From the NCBI RefSeq assembly GCF_041737375.1, contig NZ_JBGSRV010000001.1, positions 1 to 49,575 of the forward strand: a stretch of 49,575 bases of DNA, in the 5' to 3' direction. This stretch comes from Vampirovibrio sp041737375. Its GTDB lineage: Bacteria; Cyanobacteriota; Vampirovibrionia; Vampirovibrionales; Vampirovibrionaceae. The position numbers and the translations under genes were made by a program. The notes beneath the pieces are model-generated. The model was not told the DNA's origin, searched no databases, and saw only the letters and a program-made list of their open reading frames with translations. The number at the start of each line of letters is the position of its first letter. Positions within the stretch are counted from its first letter, which is position 1. Positions 33,421 through 42,950 of this stretch are shown here, one piece after another.

Positions 33421-36400
33421 TTACGCTGCAAGCTCCTGTTCCGTTAAGGCTTCCGCTTGCTCCATAACGGTTTTAATCGCTGATTCTTGCTTATCAGGGG
33501 GATACTGATACTTTCTCAGGATTCTCCTCACCATAACCCGAAGCTTTGCCCGAACGCTTTCTTTTTTGGTCCAGTCAATGCTGGTATTTTTCTTAACTGT
33601 AGCAACCAGCTCTTTGGCAATGGTTTTTAATACATCGTCTCCCAGTTCGAAGACCGCACTATCATTGACCTCTAAAGCCTCATAGAAGGCCGCCTCATCC
33701 TCCTGAAGCCCCAATTCCTCGCCTCGGCGGCCTGCCTCTTGAAAATCCTTGGCCATTTCTACCAGCTCATTAATGATCTGAGCGGTTTCCACTTGCTTGG
33801 CATAATAGCGTTTAATAGCATTTTCCAGCATTTCGGAAAACTTCCGGGCCTGAACCACATTCTTTTTAGAACGGGTCTTAATGGCATCAGTAAGAAGCTT
33901 TCGTAAGAGTTCCAGCGCAAGATTCTTTTTTTCCATCCCTTGTACTTCAGCCAGAAACTCATCCGAAAGAATGGAAATATCAGGGACTTTCAGACCAGCC
34001 GCCGAAAATATATCTACAATCTCGGTTGAAGAGACTGCTTTAGAGACAATTTGTTGAAGGGCCGTATCTAATTGATCAACTGTTTTGCCAGAGCCAGCCG
34101 AACTTTTAGCAAAAGCCGCCCGGATGGTCTGTAAAAAGCCGACCTCATCCCGAACCTCTATGGCTTCATTGGTAGTGGAGGCTAGAGCGAAAGCGTGAGA
34201 AAGCTCCAGCACCATTTGCATGAAGCGCTCCTTACCCTTATCCAGTCCTAAAATATGCTCCATGATCTCTGCAATTGTAGTTAAACGCTCGGAGGGTGTC
34301 CCATTGATTCCTTTGCTATAGTCATAGCCATGGAGCAAGTCATTAGCCAGCGCCAGCTTTTCCAGCATAATCGCAATGGCTTCTTCAATCGGAATACCCG
34401 CCTCTTTTCGATCCCCTTCGGTATATTCCATCAAGGCTTTTTTGAGGAGATCGGCAATACCGATATAATCCACCACCAAGCCGCCTTGCTTATCTTTGAA
34501 TACCCGATTGACCCGAGCAATTGCCTGCATCAGGTTATGGCCTTTCATGGGCTTGTCCACATACATGGTATGTAAGCAAGGGGCATCAAAGCCAGTGAGC
34601 CACATATCCCGGACAATTACCAGTTTCAAAGGATCTTTGGGATCTTTTAACCGTTTGGCCAATGCGTCCCGTTTGTCTTTACTTCGCACATGGCGTTGCC
34701 AGTTTTCCGGGTCAGATGATGAACCAGTCATAATAACCTTGATGGCCCCTTGGTTATCATCATCGCTATGCCACTCAGGACGAATGGCAATCAAGGCATC
34801 ATAAAGAGCCACACAAATTCGGCGGCTCATCCCAACAATTAAACCTTTACCCGCCATGGCCGCCGTGCGGTTTTCAAAGTGAGTGACAATATCCTGAGCA
34901 ATGAGATTAACCCGCTTTTCAGCACCTACCAAAGCTTCCATGCGGGACCACTTGGATTTTTCTTTTTCCTTGCGGCCTTCTTCTTCTCCTTCAGTAACCT
35001 CCTCAAAGCCCTCATCCAGTTTAGGCTTTTCGGATTCATCCAGTTCAATTTTAGCCAAGCGGCTCTCATAATAGATTCGAACGGTGGCCCCGTCCTCTAC
35101 GGCCCTCTGAATATCGTAAATATCAATATAATCGCCAAAGACGGCTTGAGTGTTTTTATCGGTTGCCGCCACCGGAGTTCCCGTAAAGCCAATAAAAGAA
35201 GCATTGGGTAAGGCTTGGCGAATCATGGCCGCAAAACCTACCGACTTTTCTCCGGTTTTGGCATCAATTTTGGTTTTAAAGCCGTACTGGCTCCGGTGCG
35301 CTTCATCGGCAATAACCACAATATTGGAGCGATCCGAGAGTTCCGGGAAAGTTTCCTCCCCTTCCGCCAGTGAGAATTTTTGAATGGTGGTAAAAATAAC
35401 CCCGCCCGAGCCGGTCTTTAATAAAGCCCGTATATCGTCTCTATCATCGGCCTGAATGGGCTTTTGTCTCAATAACTCATGGCAATTGCCGAACGTGCCA
35501 AACAACTGATCATCCAAATCGTTTCGATCTGTCAGGATAACCAGAGTGGGGTTTTTCATGGCCGGATGCTGGATCACTTTGCCGGAATAGAAAACCATGG
35601 TCAGGCTTTTGCCCGAACCTTGGGTGTGCCAGACCACACCGGCCCGATGCTGGCCCTGGGTAGCCTCAATAGTGCGTTCAATGGCTTTATTGACGGCATG
35701 ATACTGGTGATACCCGGCAATCTTTTTGATAATTTTTTTGCCATCATCCTCAAAAACACTGAAATAGCGCAGTAAATCCAGAAATACCCGCTGATTGAAT
35801 ACCCCTTTAATCAGGGTTTCCAGCTCAGAGATCCCTTTGGAGGCTACCGTTTGGCCGTCTACCGTTCGCCAGGGCATAAAGCGTTCAAAGTCTGCGGACA
35901 AGGTTCCAATTCTGGCTTCCGGGCCATCCGAGATAACCAGAATCCCATTGGTGTTAAACAGAGGCGAAATATCATTTTTATAATTTTGAAGCTGAGTGTA
36001 TGCCTTATGAATGGTGGCCTTTTCATCGGCGGGGTTTTTGAGTTCCAGCACCGCCAACGGTAAACCATTGAGAAAAACCACCACATCGGGCCGCCGGTTT
36101 TTAGAACCATGTTCCACCGTAAACTGATTGACCGCCAGCCAGTCATTATTGTCCGGGGTTTCAAAATCAATCAGATTGACCGGTACAAACCCGGATGAGC
36201 CATCTTCCCGCCGGATTTCCACAGGGATTCCCTGAGCCAGCAATTGATGAAAGGCCCGGTTGGTTTCAATCAGGCTTGGGAGTTCCAGCCGGTGCAAATG
36301 CCGGATGGCTTCCTCAATGAGCGCCGGTGGAATACTTGGGTTGATCTTCTCCAGTGAACGCTTTAAGCGGTTATGCAGGAAGGTTTGCTTATAATCGTCT

Positions 36401-36513
36401 CGCTCGGCCCACATTTCAGAGGGGGCGATATTGGGACCAAAAACGACTTCATATCCCAGCTCTTCCAGCCATGCCAGACTGGCATCTTCAACCACGCTTT
36501 CAGTAAAGTTCAT
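33421..36513 (-). CDS. hsdR: Type I restriction enzyme R subunit (HsdR)
   Basis: 1030 residues. The N-terminal PD-(D/E)xK nuclease has RRPDVVVF (Asp143) and AVLELKN (Glu157, Lys159). The helicase motor follows: VVWHTQGSGKSLTM (Walker A, about 294-306), VILTDRNDLDDQL, DEAH at 403-406, FIGFTGTPV, VRDMWLTGFDAP and ARVNRVF. The C-terminal part is helical and binds the methylase core. It translocates and cuts unmodified DNA with HsdM/HsdS. I start at ATG 36513, overlapping the DUF4268 stop by 14 bases; a start 15 bases earlier is possible. It is the last gene of the operon. Confidence 0.93.
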   Translation of the reverse strand: MNFTESVVEDASLAWLEELGYEVVFGPNIAPSEMWAERDDYKQTFLHNRLKRSLEKINPSIPPALIEEAIRHLHRLELPSLIETNRAFHQLLAQGIPVEIRREDGSSGFVPVNLIDFETPDNNDWLAVNQFTVEHGSKNRRPDVVVFLNGLPLAVLELKNPADEKATIHKAYTQLQNYKNDISPLFNTNGILVISDGPEARIGTLSADFERFMPWRTVDGQTVASKGISELETLIKGVFNQRVFLDLLRYFSVFEDDGKKIIKKIAGYHQYHAVNKAIERTIEATQGQHRAGVVWHTQGSGKSLTMVFYSGKVIQHPAMKNPTLVILTDRNDLDDQLFGTFGNCHELLRQKPIQADDRDDIRALLKTGSGGVIFTTIQKFSLAEGEETFPELSDRSNIVVIADEAHRSQYGFKTKIDAKTGEKSVGFAAMIRQALPNASFIGFTGTPVAATDKNTQAVFGDYIDIYDIQRAVEDGATVRIYYESRLAKIELDESEKPKLDEGFEEVTEGEEEGRKEKEKSKWSRMEALVGAEKRVNLIAQDIVTHFENRTAAMAGKGLIVGMSRRICVALYDALIAIRPEWHSDDDNQGAIKVIMTGSSSDPENWQRHVRSKDKRDALAKRLKDPKDPLKLVIVRDMWLTGFDAPCLHTMYVDKPMKGHNLMQAIARVNRVFKDKQGGLVVDYIGIADLLKKALMEYTEGDRKEAGIPIEEAIAIMLEKLALANDLLHGYDYSKGINGTPSERLTTIAEIMEHILGLDKGKERFMQMVLELSHAFALASTTNEAIEVRDEVGFLQTIRAAFAKSSAGSGKTVDQLDTALQQIVSKAVSSTEIVDIFSAAGLKVPDISILSDEFLAEVQGMEKKNLALELLRKLLTDAIKTRSKKNVVQARKFSEMLENAIKRYYAKQVETAQIINELVEMAKDFQEAGRRGEELGLQEDEAAFYEALEVNDSAVFELGDDVLKTIAKELVATVKKNTSIDWTKKESVRAKLRVMVRRILRKYQYPPDKQESAIKTVMEQAEALTEQELAA

Positions 36514-37513
36514 GTTCAGGTTCTTCATCACTGACAGAAGACTCAAGCCAAGGTGTTGGATCGAGTAACTTGATGCGAGGGGCAAAAACTGCGTACATCT
36601 TGCTGGTATATTCTAAAAACCAATCTTTCATACTTGGCCATTGAGAGAAATCTTGCAAATCAAAACCAGAACGGCTCAACTCAACAATGCTTGTTTTCTT
36701 CTCTTCCAAAAGTCGCCAAGCGAGAGCCTGTTCTAACTCACGCTCAACAAAAGCCTTTTGCTCCTCCAGTGCTTTGAAATAAGCCTTGCCTTGCGGATGG
36801 GTAATACATAACTCAACTCGAATTTCATTTAAGCGAGTATTGAGAATCAGAGATAATTTAAACCCACTTTTACCCAGTGATACACTGGTCCAATGCTGAG
36901 CAGAAGGTTTCATCATTCTGAAAGGAGCGTTATGCCCATCAATCCAGTCTTTTAGCTCCATCCAGAACTTTTGTTGAAGTTGCTTTGTTTCGGTTAACGC
37001 TTCTTGCTCTAAATGCTTTGCGCCCTGAACCACTCTTTTGGTCCAGTCATTAGGCTTGGAAATTACATTAAACTTGGGAGCGACCGGAGAATCTCCAATC
37101 CTCCATAGTTCCACTTCAAGCCCAAAAAAGTTAAAGCGTTCATCCGTAATTTCATTGAGCCAATCCAAGGCTGAACGGTGTTCTTCAGTAAAACGCTGAG
37201 CAATCCAGACGATACTGACAGCCTTTAGACCCGCCGCATAGGTTAATAACTGTCCTAAATGCTTGTGATCCGTTCTTTCAAGCTGGTTTTCGATTAAAAC
37301 CCAGTTATCCGTATCTAAGTCTTTGCACAGAAGATCCGCACTAAAAGGGCCAACACTTTTTTCCTGCGCTTCCAGCTCCAATTCCAGCCCCACGGCCTCA
37401 CTTAACAAGGCCAAATTTTCTTCCCGTGCTAGCCAAGGGGTAAACGCAGTCGCTTCATTCTCCCAGATATGCCGTAAATCGACCTTCTCCAGCCGTCCTA
37501 ATGAGATATTCAT
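36500..37513 (-). CDS. DUF4268 protein with PD-(D/E)xK-like N-terminal domain
   Basis: 337 residues. Residues about 50-100 (VGPFSADLLCKDLDT, WVLIENQLERTDHKHLGQLL) carry a D...ENQ nuclease-like core, a variant of PD-(D/E)xK in which Gln replaces Lys. The C-terminal half (from KFWMELKDWIDGHN, through WTSVSLGKSGFKLSLIL) matches DUF4268. Family members often sit beside restriction systems; their role is not established. It overlaps hsdR by 14 bases and lies 42 bases after the small basic protein gene. It could be a second nuclease or a recognition factor. Confidence 0.75.
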   Translation of the reverse strand: MNISLGRLEKVDLRHIWENEATAFTPWLAREENLALLSEAVGLELELEAQEKSVGPFSADLLCKDLDTDNWVLIENQLERTDHKHLGQLLTYAAGLKAVSIVWIAQRFTEEHRSALDWLNEITDERFNFFGLEVELWRIGDSPVAPKFNVISKPNDWTKRVVQGAKHLEQEALTETKQLQQKFWMELKDWIDGHNAPFRMMKPSAQHWTSVSLGKSGFKLSLILNTRLNEIRVELCITHPQGKAYFKALEEQKAFVERELEQALAWRLLEEKKTSIVELSRSGFDLQDFSQWPSMKDWFLEYTSKMYAVFAPRIKLLDPTPWLESSVSDEEPEHELY

Positions 37514-37555
37514 CTAAACTTTTTAAACCGTTATCCAAACAATATCAATTTTATA

Positions 37556-37735
37556 TTATTTTAATTTTCCGGAAGGCTTGGTATTAATAGCCTTTGAGAC
37601 TTTTACCGCCCCGGCAGCAGCAGTTTTAGAGGATTTGGCAGCGGAGCGAAGCGCTTTGGTAGCGACTTGACTGATTTTTTTTCGCATTTCGCCATATTGC
37701 CCATTTGCAGAAGCTTTTTCAGAGGAAGAACTCAT
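37556..37735 (-). CDS. Small basic Ala/Lys/Ser-rich protein
   Basis: 59 residues, not recognised. The composition is extreme: Ser, Lys and Ala dominate after MRKKISQVATKALRSAAKSS, like histone-H1-type tails. ATG 37735 overlaps the stop of the kinase gene by 4 bases (ATGA) and has AAGGAG 7 bases upstream, so translation is well supported. It may bind nucleic acid or act as an antidote to the kinase. Both are guesses from size, charge and position. Confidence 0.55.
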   Translation of the reverse strand: MSSSSEKASANGQYGEMRKKISQVATKALRSAAKSSKTAAAGAVKVSKAINTKPSGKLK

Positions 37736-38325
37736 GTTTGGGCTCCTTTCATCAATTGCTGCCAAGTACTATCATTATAAACGTGAATCATGTTTGCTTC
37801 TTGCTCACCCTCGGCAATCAGCACGGGGTTATCATTGGAGTTGTCAAAAACCAGCCAAACATCGGCCAGGGGGATATATTTCTGTTTTAAGTTGTCCATG
37901 CTTCGCTCATAGCGACGAAGAACAACATCATCCGGGATATGATGACCGCCATTACGGACTCTTTGCCGAATTCGTTCCATGGATAATTGCGGGGAAGAGA
38001 GCCAAAAGTAGAGCAACACAACTTGATACCCTTTCCCCTTGGCTTCTTTCATCAGTTTAACCGGGGTAGAAGCCGCCAAGGTGCTTTCAAAACCAAAGGA
38101 AATGCCCTTTTCCAGAAAGTGATGCGCCCGCTCCAGCAATAAGCGACCCGCTTGAATATCTACAGAGGAGGGATTGAGCGGGGAAAGCCCCTTAGCAATC
38201 TCATCGGCATTGAGGAACTCCACCAAAGAGAGCGCCTCCGGCAATACGGCCATGGCCGCTGTGGTTTTACCCGCCCCATTCGGCCCGCCAATGACAATCA
38301 GTAATGGACTACTAGACTTACTCAT
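37732..38325 (-). CDS. Zeta-toxin-family P-loop kinase/ATPase
   Basis: 197 residues. IVIGGPNGAGKTT (10-22) is Walker A, EFLNADEIAKGLSP (about 36-49) the zeta-type acceptor region, SFGFESTLA (about 75-83) the catalytic strand, and RIRQRVRNGGHHIPDDVV the lid with two Arg. These match the COG4185 zeta-like group. Classical zeta toxins phosphorylate UDP-N-acetylglucosamine; related enzymes have other small-molecule or nucleotide targets. The gene starts 2 bases after the reverse transcriptase stop and is coupled to the small basic gene. No classical epsilon antitoxin is present. Confidence 0.85.
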   Translation of the reverse strand: MSKSSSPLLIVIGGPNGAGKTTAAMAVLPEALSLVEFLNADEIAKGLSPLNPSSVDIQAGRLLLERAHHFLEKGISFGFESTLAASTPVKLMKEAKGKGYQVVLLYFWLSSPQLSMERIRQRVRNGGHHIPDDVVLRRYERSMDNLKQKYIPLADVWLVFDNSNDNPVLIAEGEQEANMIHVYNDSTWQQLMKGAQT

Positions 38326-38327
38326 CG

Positions 38328-39854
38328 TCAATGCAACTCTTCATTGCTGAGGGGGTTGGTCAAAAAGCATACTCTATTACGCTTAAGAATCGAAAATGTT
38401 TTGTCGTTGATATATGGATTTGATATAAGGCCTCTAAAGTAAGCTTCATAAAGTAAAATCCAATAATTATCCATAAAATAATTATCTTCTGTGTTGGTTA
38501 TACCGGATATGAACTCTAAAACTTTGTGATTATTTTCTTCATAATTTAATAGAGCTGTTATTGCCAGGCAGTCTTTTGTTTCTATAACAGCCTCAACACA
38601 CTTTGGATCAGCGTTTAAACCTTGTTTCTGTAAGAAATACAAGGACCAAACCATAGCATCTGAACGCTTATATTTTGCATTCTCTCTTAAAATACTACTT
38701 AGTTCCTGCTCAGTATAGGAGAGCCACTTATTTCTGAATGAACGGGTCCAATTATCAAAAATATTATCGCTAACAAAACGTAATGAAGGTAACAATATTG
38801 GGTAATGGAAAGAAAGTCCAAGCAAACGTTTTTTAAAGTCAATAATAGAGTCTGTCTTTTTTTCCAATCTTGATGCAATAGAGTTAATGGCAAACTTTAA
38901 AACACTACCATTAGGACTTTTTTTATGGATATCCACAGCATAGTCAATAAAACTCAAGGCGTCTCTCAGTTTAATATCTTTACCTTGTGGCATTCTGGTA
39001 GACAAATCCGAAACCCAAACATCATTAATATTTGCAGGTAAAGTTATAATTTCAGTCTTTTTCAGGTTAAGACACAGCTTGAAATCCAAAAGCTTTTCTG
39101 ACAAATCCGTTATAAAATGTTCTGCCTCTTCATAAGTGTCACAATAGCATTTATAATCATCAATAAAGCGTACAAATGAATATTTTTCTGAAAGCTCAGC
39201 GTCTATCTTCTCTAATAATAATTCTGCAATGATGTTGGAAGCACCAGGACCAATAGCTATACCATTGGTCTCACCTCTTTTATTCTTCTGAACATACCTA
39301 TCCAGCTGATTATACCATTTGTCCACTTCATTTTTTGTGCGTTTCGCTTCCTGAACTCCAACAGCAGCCCAAGGTATCGCATGAGAATAAATACTTGGAT
39401 AAAAATTGGTAATATCAGTATGAACTAGAAACTGTTTTCCAAATGACTTGCGAAATTCTCGATCTTTCCGAACTCTAAAACCTTCATAATCCATAATAAT
39501 CATTCGTCCGTCACTATGTTTTTTAGGACGAATAAGGCTGTTTTTATTTTTTGATATTTTTGAAATTTCAGCCCAATTCTCATGTAAGCAAAAGCATAAA
39601 TGTGCATATGCCTTGGGATGAGGAATATTCATAAGCCGAAAGAGATTATTATGCCGTGTAAAACGGATATCTACCTGATCATAGCCCTCTTTCCTTGGCT
39701 TGGAATTGTTCAAACTACGAAGTTGACTAGCTACTTCTCTACTAAAAGTAATCGTTGAGAAGAAAGGCGGAAGTTCATCTTTTTTTTCTTTTTGGTTCGG
39801 AAAGTAATTTTGTGTGAGTAGTGCTGTTAATAAGCTGTCCGCATCAAGACTCAT
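38328..39854 (-). CDS. Abi/DRT-type reverse transcriptase
   Basis: 508 residues. Motif A is FLVHTDITNFYPSIYSHAI (Asp147), motif B GIAIGPGASNIIAELLL (about 198-214) and motif C FVRFIDDYKCYC with the catalytic IDD at 231-233. The N-terminal NYFP...ELPPFF and the FYPSIYSHAIPW block are typical of abortive-infection and defence RTs (AbiA, AbiK, Abi-P2, UG/DRT groups), not of retrons or group II introns. About 215 C-terminal residues are helical and unidentified. It overlaps hsdS by 4 bases and is followed after 2 bases by the kinase, so it is locked into the R-M operon. No ncRNA partner was seen. Confidence 0.9.
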   Translation of the reverse strand: MSLDADSLLTALLTQNYFPNQKEKKDELPPFFSTITFSREVASQLRSLNNSKPRKEGYDQVDIRFTRHNNLFRLMNIPHPKAYAHLCFCLHENWAEISKISKNKNSLIRPKKHSDGRMIIMDYEGFRVRKDREFRKSFGKQFLVHTDITNFYPSIYSHAIPWAAVGVQEAKRTKNEVDKWYNQLDRYVQKNKRGETNGIAIGPGASNIIAELLLEKIDAELSEKYSFVRFIDDYKCYCDTYEEAEHFITDLSEKLLDFKLCLNLKKTEIITLPANINDVWVSDLSTRMPQGKDIKLRDALSFIDYAVDIHKKSPNGSVLKFAINSIASRLEKKTDSIIDFKKRLLGLSFHYPILLPSLRFVSDNIFDNWTRSFRNKWLSYTEQELSSILRENAKYKRSDAMVWSLYFLQKQGLNADPKCVEAVIETKDCLAITALLNYEENNHKVLEFISGITNTEDNYFMDNYWILLYEAYFRGLISNPYINDKTFSILKRNRVCFLTNPLSNEELH

Positions 39855-41137
39855 GCTAGCGTCTCCACCAGAGATTGCGCTTGCTGCACCCGAATTTCCC
39901 CGCTCATCAGCTTGGGGAGGAGGGAGTCACGAGTTTGCATCAAAGTTTTGGATTCGATGTTGCCAAGTATCGCTTTTTCGACAAGAGGGGTGAAAATTGA
40001 ACTCATCTTTATTAAAAGAGAATCATGAGGTACCAAGGCTTTAGCATCTTTTAGATGATGTCGCTGAATATGCCCCATAGTGGTAGCCTTGCTGGCTGCA
40101 ATATGTTGAAAATCTGCCAAGTGGTGTTTTGTCCATAAGTAATAAAACCACTTGGGATAAACGCCTGATGAAACTTTGAATAAGTGTTGATTTAACGCCC
40201 CTTTTCCTCCACACCAAAGCACTACTTCAAGACTACCAGACCAAGAAAATAAAACATCTCCATCATTAATGACATACGCAGGAGGTATATTTATACTGGC
40301 TCTATCAGCGTCTTTTGTATCCCCTTTTCGGAGTTGGGCAATTTTAATAACAGGTAAAAAGTCATTATTATCTGGCGGAAATTTTTGTAACGCCAAGCCA
40401 TTTAAATAGGTAGCAATTTCATCAAGGCTCTTAACTTCCCACCCCTTCGGGATCTCTCCCAGCTCGCTATCCTCAAACCCATCCGGGAAGAGGGCTGCAA
40501 TCTCGGGGGCCAAGCCTTCCGGTTGGCGACCTTCGGCTTTGGCCCGCACGGGGTCGAAATCCACAAACCAGCTTTTAAACAGCGCCTTGGCCATGGCCTC
40601 CAGCGTTTCGTTCATCCGCCGGTTGACTTCAATTTTGTCATTTAAGGCAACTAAAATATTTACAATACTTATTTGAGACTCAAGCTCATAATCAAATATG
40701 TCAAATCTTAACAGATCCTGAATTTGAATATTCGGCTGAGTTGAAGTCCCAAAAGCTATAGTATTAATAAACTCTTTAAAAGCATTTGATTGCAATTGAA
40801 AGTAAATAAATTCTGGCAAATAAAGATCTGTATTAATCTTCAGTCTAATTAAGCCATTATTAAAAACAGAATTATAGTCTTTTTCAATAAGCTGATTTAC
40901 CCCCACAGAACCACCAGTTCTAGCAACAAAAATATCGTTCTTTTTCAACTGAAATCTTGAAAAGTCCTGACTGGAAACAGTGCAAAACCCCCAACTTTCA
41001 AAAGATTTTTTCTGAGAAATGTCCGTAATTCTTAAACATCTAAAACCAGTGTCATAATCAACAATAGGAGCTCTTTTGATAGCATCTGCCCCTGTATTAG
41101 CTTTAATAACAGCCTCTTTTAAAGTTTTAATCCCCAT
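39851..41137 (-). CDS. hsdS: Type I restriction-modification specificity subunit (HsdS)
   Basis: 428 residues with two target-recognition domains (about 1-165 and 230-395). The central conserved helix contains VALNDKIEVNRRMNETLEAM and ALFKSWFVDFDPVRAKAEGR, and the C-terminal one MQTRDSLLPKLMSGEIRV. It determines the bipartite DNA target for HsdM and HsdR. It overlaps hsdM by 11 bases and the reverse transcriptase gene by 4. The recognition sequence cannot be predicted by eye. Confidence 0.92.
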   Translation of the reverse strand: MGIKTLKEAVIKANTGADAIKRAPIVDYDTGFRCLRITDISQKKSFESWGFCTVSSQDFSRFQLKKNDIFVARTGGSVGVNQLIEKDYNSVFNNGLIRLKINTDLYLPEFIYFQLQSNAFKEFINTIAFGTSTQPNIQIQDLLRFDIFDYELESQISIVNILVALNDKIEVNRRMNETLEAMAKALFKSWFVDFDPVRAKAEGRQPEGLAPEIAALFPDGFEDSELGEIPKGWEVKSLDEIATYLNGLALQKFPPDNNDFLPVIKIAQLRKGDTKDADRASINIPPAYVINDGDVLFSWSGSLEVVLWCGGKGALNQHLFKVSSGVYPKWFYYLWTKHHLADFQHIAASKATTMGHIQRHHLKDAKALVPHDSLLIKMSSIFTPLVEKAILGNIESKTLMQTRDSLLPKLMSGEIRVQQAQSLVETLA

Positions 41138-42773
41138 AACCCACCTTTGCCAATTGTTTTGCTATTTCATCATCCAGGTGTCGGCTCTCGGCCAGTTGGT
41201 TTTTTAGGGTAGTGGTCAGGCGTTGCATTTTTTCGGTAAAGGGTTCGCCGTCCTCTTCTTCCTCGGCGGCTCCCACATAGCGGCCGGGGGTTAGCACATG
41301 GCCGTGTTGGCGCACATCCTCCAGCGTGGCGCTTTTGCAAAAGCCGGGTATGTCTTTATAACCATCGGCAAATTCGGTTTGGTAAGGCTGGCCCTCATCA
41401 TCCTTGCGGAAGGGGTCTTTCAGGGGTTCGCCCCGCCATGCGTGGTAAGCATCGGCAATTTTATAAATATCGGCCTTGCTCAGGTTGCGGTGTACCCGGT
41501 CTTCCAGGTAGCCCAGTTTGCGGGCATCAATAAACAAAATCTCCCCCCGGCGGTCCCGCAATTTGGCATCGCCGCCGTTGTAGGGGTATTTAATCAGCCC
41601 ATTGCTGCGATCCTTGGCTAAAAACCACAGGCAAACCGGAATTTGGGTGGTGTAAAACAACTGTCCCGGCAAGGCCACCATGCAATCCACCAGATTGGAT
41701 TCAATCAGGTTTTTGCGAATCTCGCCTTCCCCGCTAGTATTGGAACTCATGGAGCCATTGGCCAGTACAAACCCGGCAAACCCTCGGGGGGATAGATGAT
41801 GCACCATATGTTGCACCCAGGCCATGTTGGCGTTCCCCACCGGGGGAATGCCATGTTGCCAGCGGGCATCTTCCCGCAAATGCTGGCCGCCCCAATCGCT
41901 AATGTTAAAGGGCGGGTTGGCCAAAATGAAATCCGCTTTCATGTCCTTGTGCAGGTTATTGTGGAAGCTATCGGCGTTTTGTTGGCCAATATCGCCATCA
42001 ATGCCCCGAATGGCCAGGTTCATTTTACACAAACGCCAGGTGGTGGGGTTGCTCTCTTGCCCGTAAATGGAAATATCCCCTCGCTTGCCCTCATGAGCGG
42101 AAATGAACTTTTCCGATTGCACAAACATACCGCCTGAACCGCAACAGGGATCATAAATGCGGCCTTTGTAGGGTTCCAGCATTTCCACCAATACCTGAAC
42201 CACGGAAGGCGGGGTATAGAACTCGCCGCCACCCTTGCCCTCTGCACTGGCAAAACGCCCTAAAAAGTATTCATACACTCGGCCCAGCAAATCTTTTTGG
42301 CGGCTCACACTATCGCCCAGGCCCATATTGCCAATGAGATCGATCAATTCGCCCAGGCGTTGTTTATCCAGAGACGGGCGGTTGTAATCCCTTGGCAAAA
42401 TACCTTTTAAAGAGACGTTTTCCCGCTCAATGGCCAGCATGGCATCATCTAAAAGCTTTCCAATCTCGGGGCTTTTGGCTTTTTCCACAATGGATTGCCA
42501 GCGGGCTTCTTTAGGAACCCAAAAAACATTCTCCGCCGTATATTCGTCCTTGTGTTCCGGGTCTGCACCTTCGTCCTCCTGAGATTTCAGGATTTGGTAT
42601 TGCTCTTCAAAGGCATCGGAAATGAATTTTAGGAAGATTAAGCCCAGGGCGATATGCTTGTATTCCGCCGGGTCCATATGGCCCCGCATCTTATCCGCCG
42701 CCAGCCAAAGCTGTTGCTCAAAGCTTAAAGTCGATACTTTACCCGTTTTAGGGGACTTCTTACCACCCGCCAT
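41127..42773 (-). CDS. hsdM: Type I restriction-modification methyltransferase subunit (HsdM)
   Basis: 548 residues. The N-terminal helical domain (FEQQLWLAADKMRGHMDP) is followed by GGEFYTPPSVVQVLVEML, DPCCGSGGMFV (208-218, SAM motif) and ILANPPFNISDW (283-294, catalytic NPPF of N6-adenine methylases). I start at ATG 42773, with GGAG 7 bases upstream; the longer frame to 42923 reads through repeats. It is the first gene of the seven-gene operon, so the promoter should lie in 42774-42950. Confidence 0.93.
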   Translation of the reverse strand: MAGGKKSPKTGKVSTLSFEQQLWLAADKMRGHMDPAEYKHIALGLIFLKFISDAFEEQYQILKSQEDEGADPEHKDEYTAENVFWVPKEARWQSIVEKAKSPEIGKLLDDAMLAIERENVSLKGILPRDYNRPSLDKQRLGELIDLIGNMGLGDSVSRQKDLLGRVYEYFLGRFASAEGKGGGEFYTPPSVVQVLVEMLEPYKGRIYDPCCGSGGMFVQSEKFISAHEGKRGDISIYGQESNPTTWRLCKMNLAIRGIDGDIGQQNADSFHNNLHKDMKADFILANPPFNISDWGGQHLREDARWQHGIPPVGNANMAWVQHMVHHLSPRGFAGFVLANGSMSSNTSGEGEIRKNLIESNLVDCMVALPGQLFYTTQIPVCLWFLAKDRSNGLIKYPYNGGDAKLRDRRGEILFIDARKLGYLEDRVHRNLSKADIYKIADAYHAWRGEPLKDPFRKDDEGQPYQTEFADGYKDIPGFCKSATLEDVRQHGHVLTPGRYVGAAEEEEDGEPFTEKMQRLTTTLKNQLAESRHLDDEIAKQLAKVGYGD

Positions 42774-42950
42774 AAGGATTCTCCACGCTGTCTGTTTTTT
42801 ATGAGCTGGCCATGGCTGAGAGTAATACTTTCTTGTAGGGCCATGGCTTGAGAGTGATCTTTTCGGTTGAGCTTGAGGCTCAACAATACTTAACAAATCA
42901 TAATACAAAAGTAACGCATGCAAAGCCCCCTCCCATAGTAGGGTAAAGCG
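42774..42950. promoter_or_regulatory. Upstream region of the hsdM operon
   Basis: It separates the degenerate recombinase gene from hsdM. It contains two GCCATGGC copies (42809, 42840) within a partly repeated GGCCATGGCT-TGAGAGT block. A promoter is expected, but I cannot mark reliable -35 and -10 boxes. Confidence 0.4.

Noticed and set aside
38328..42773. Retron or group II intron as the source of the reverse transcriptase
   Set aside because: No intron RNA domains, maturase or msr/msd-like repeats were seen, and the RT motifs fit the Abi/DRT type.
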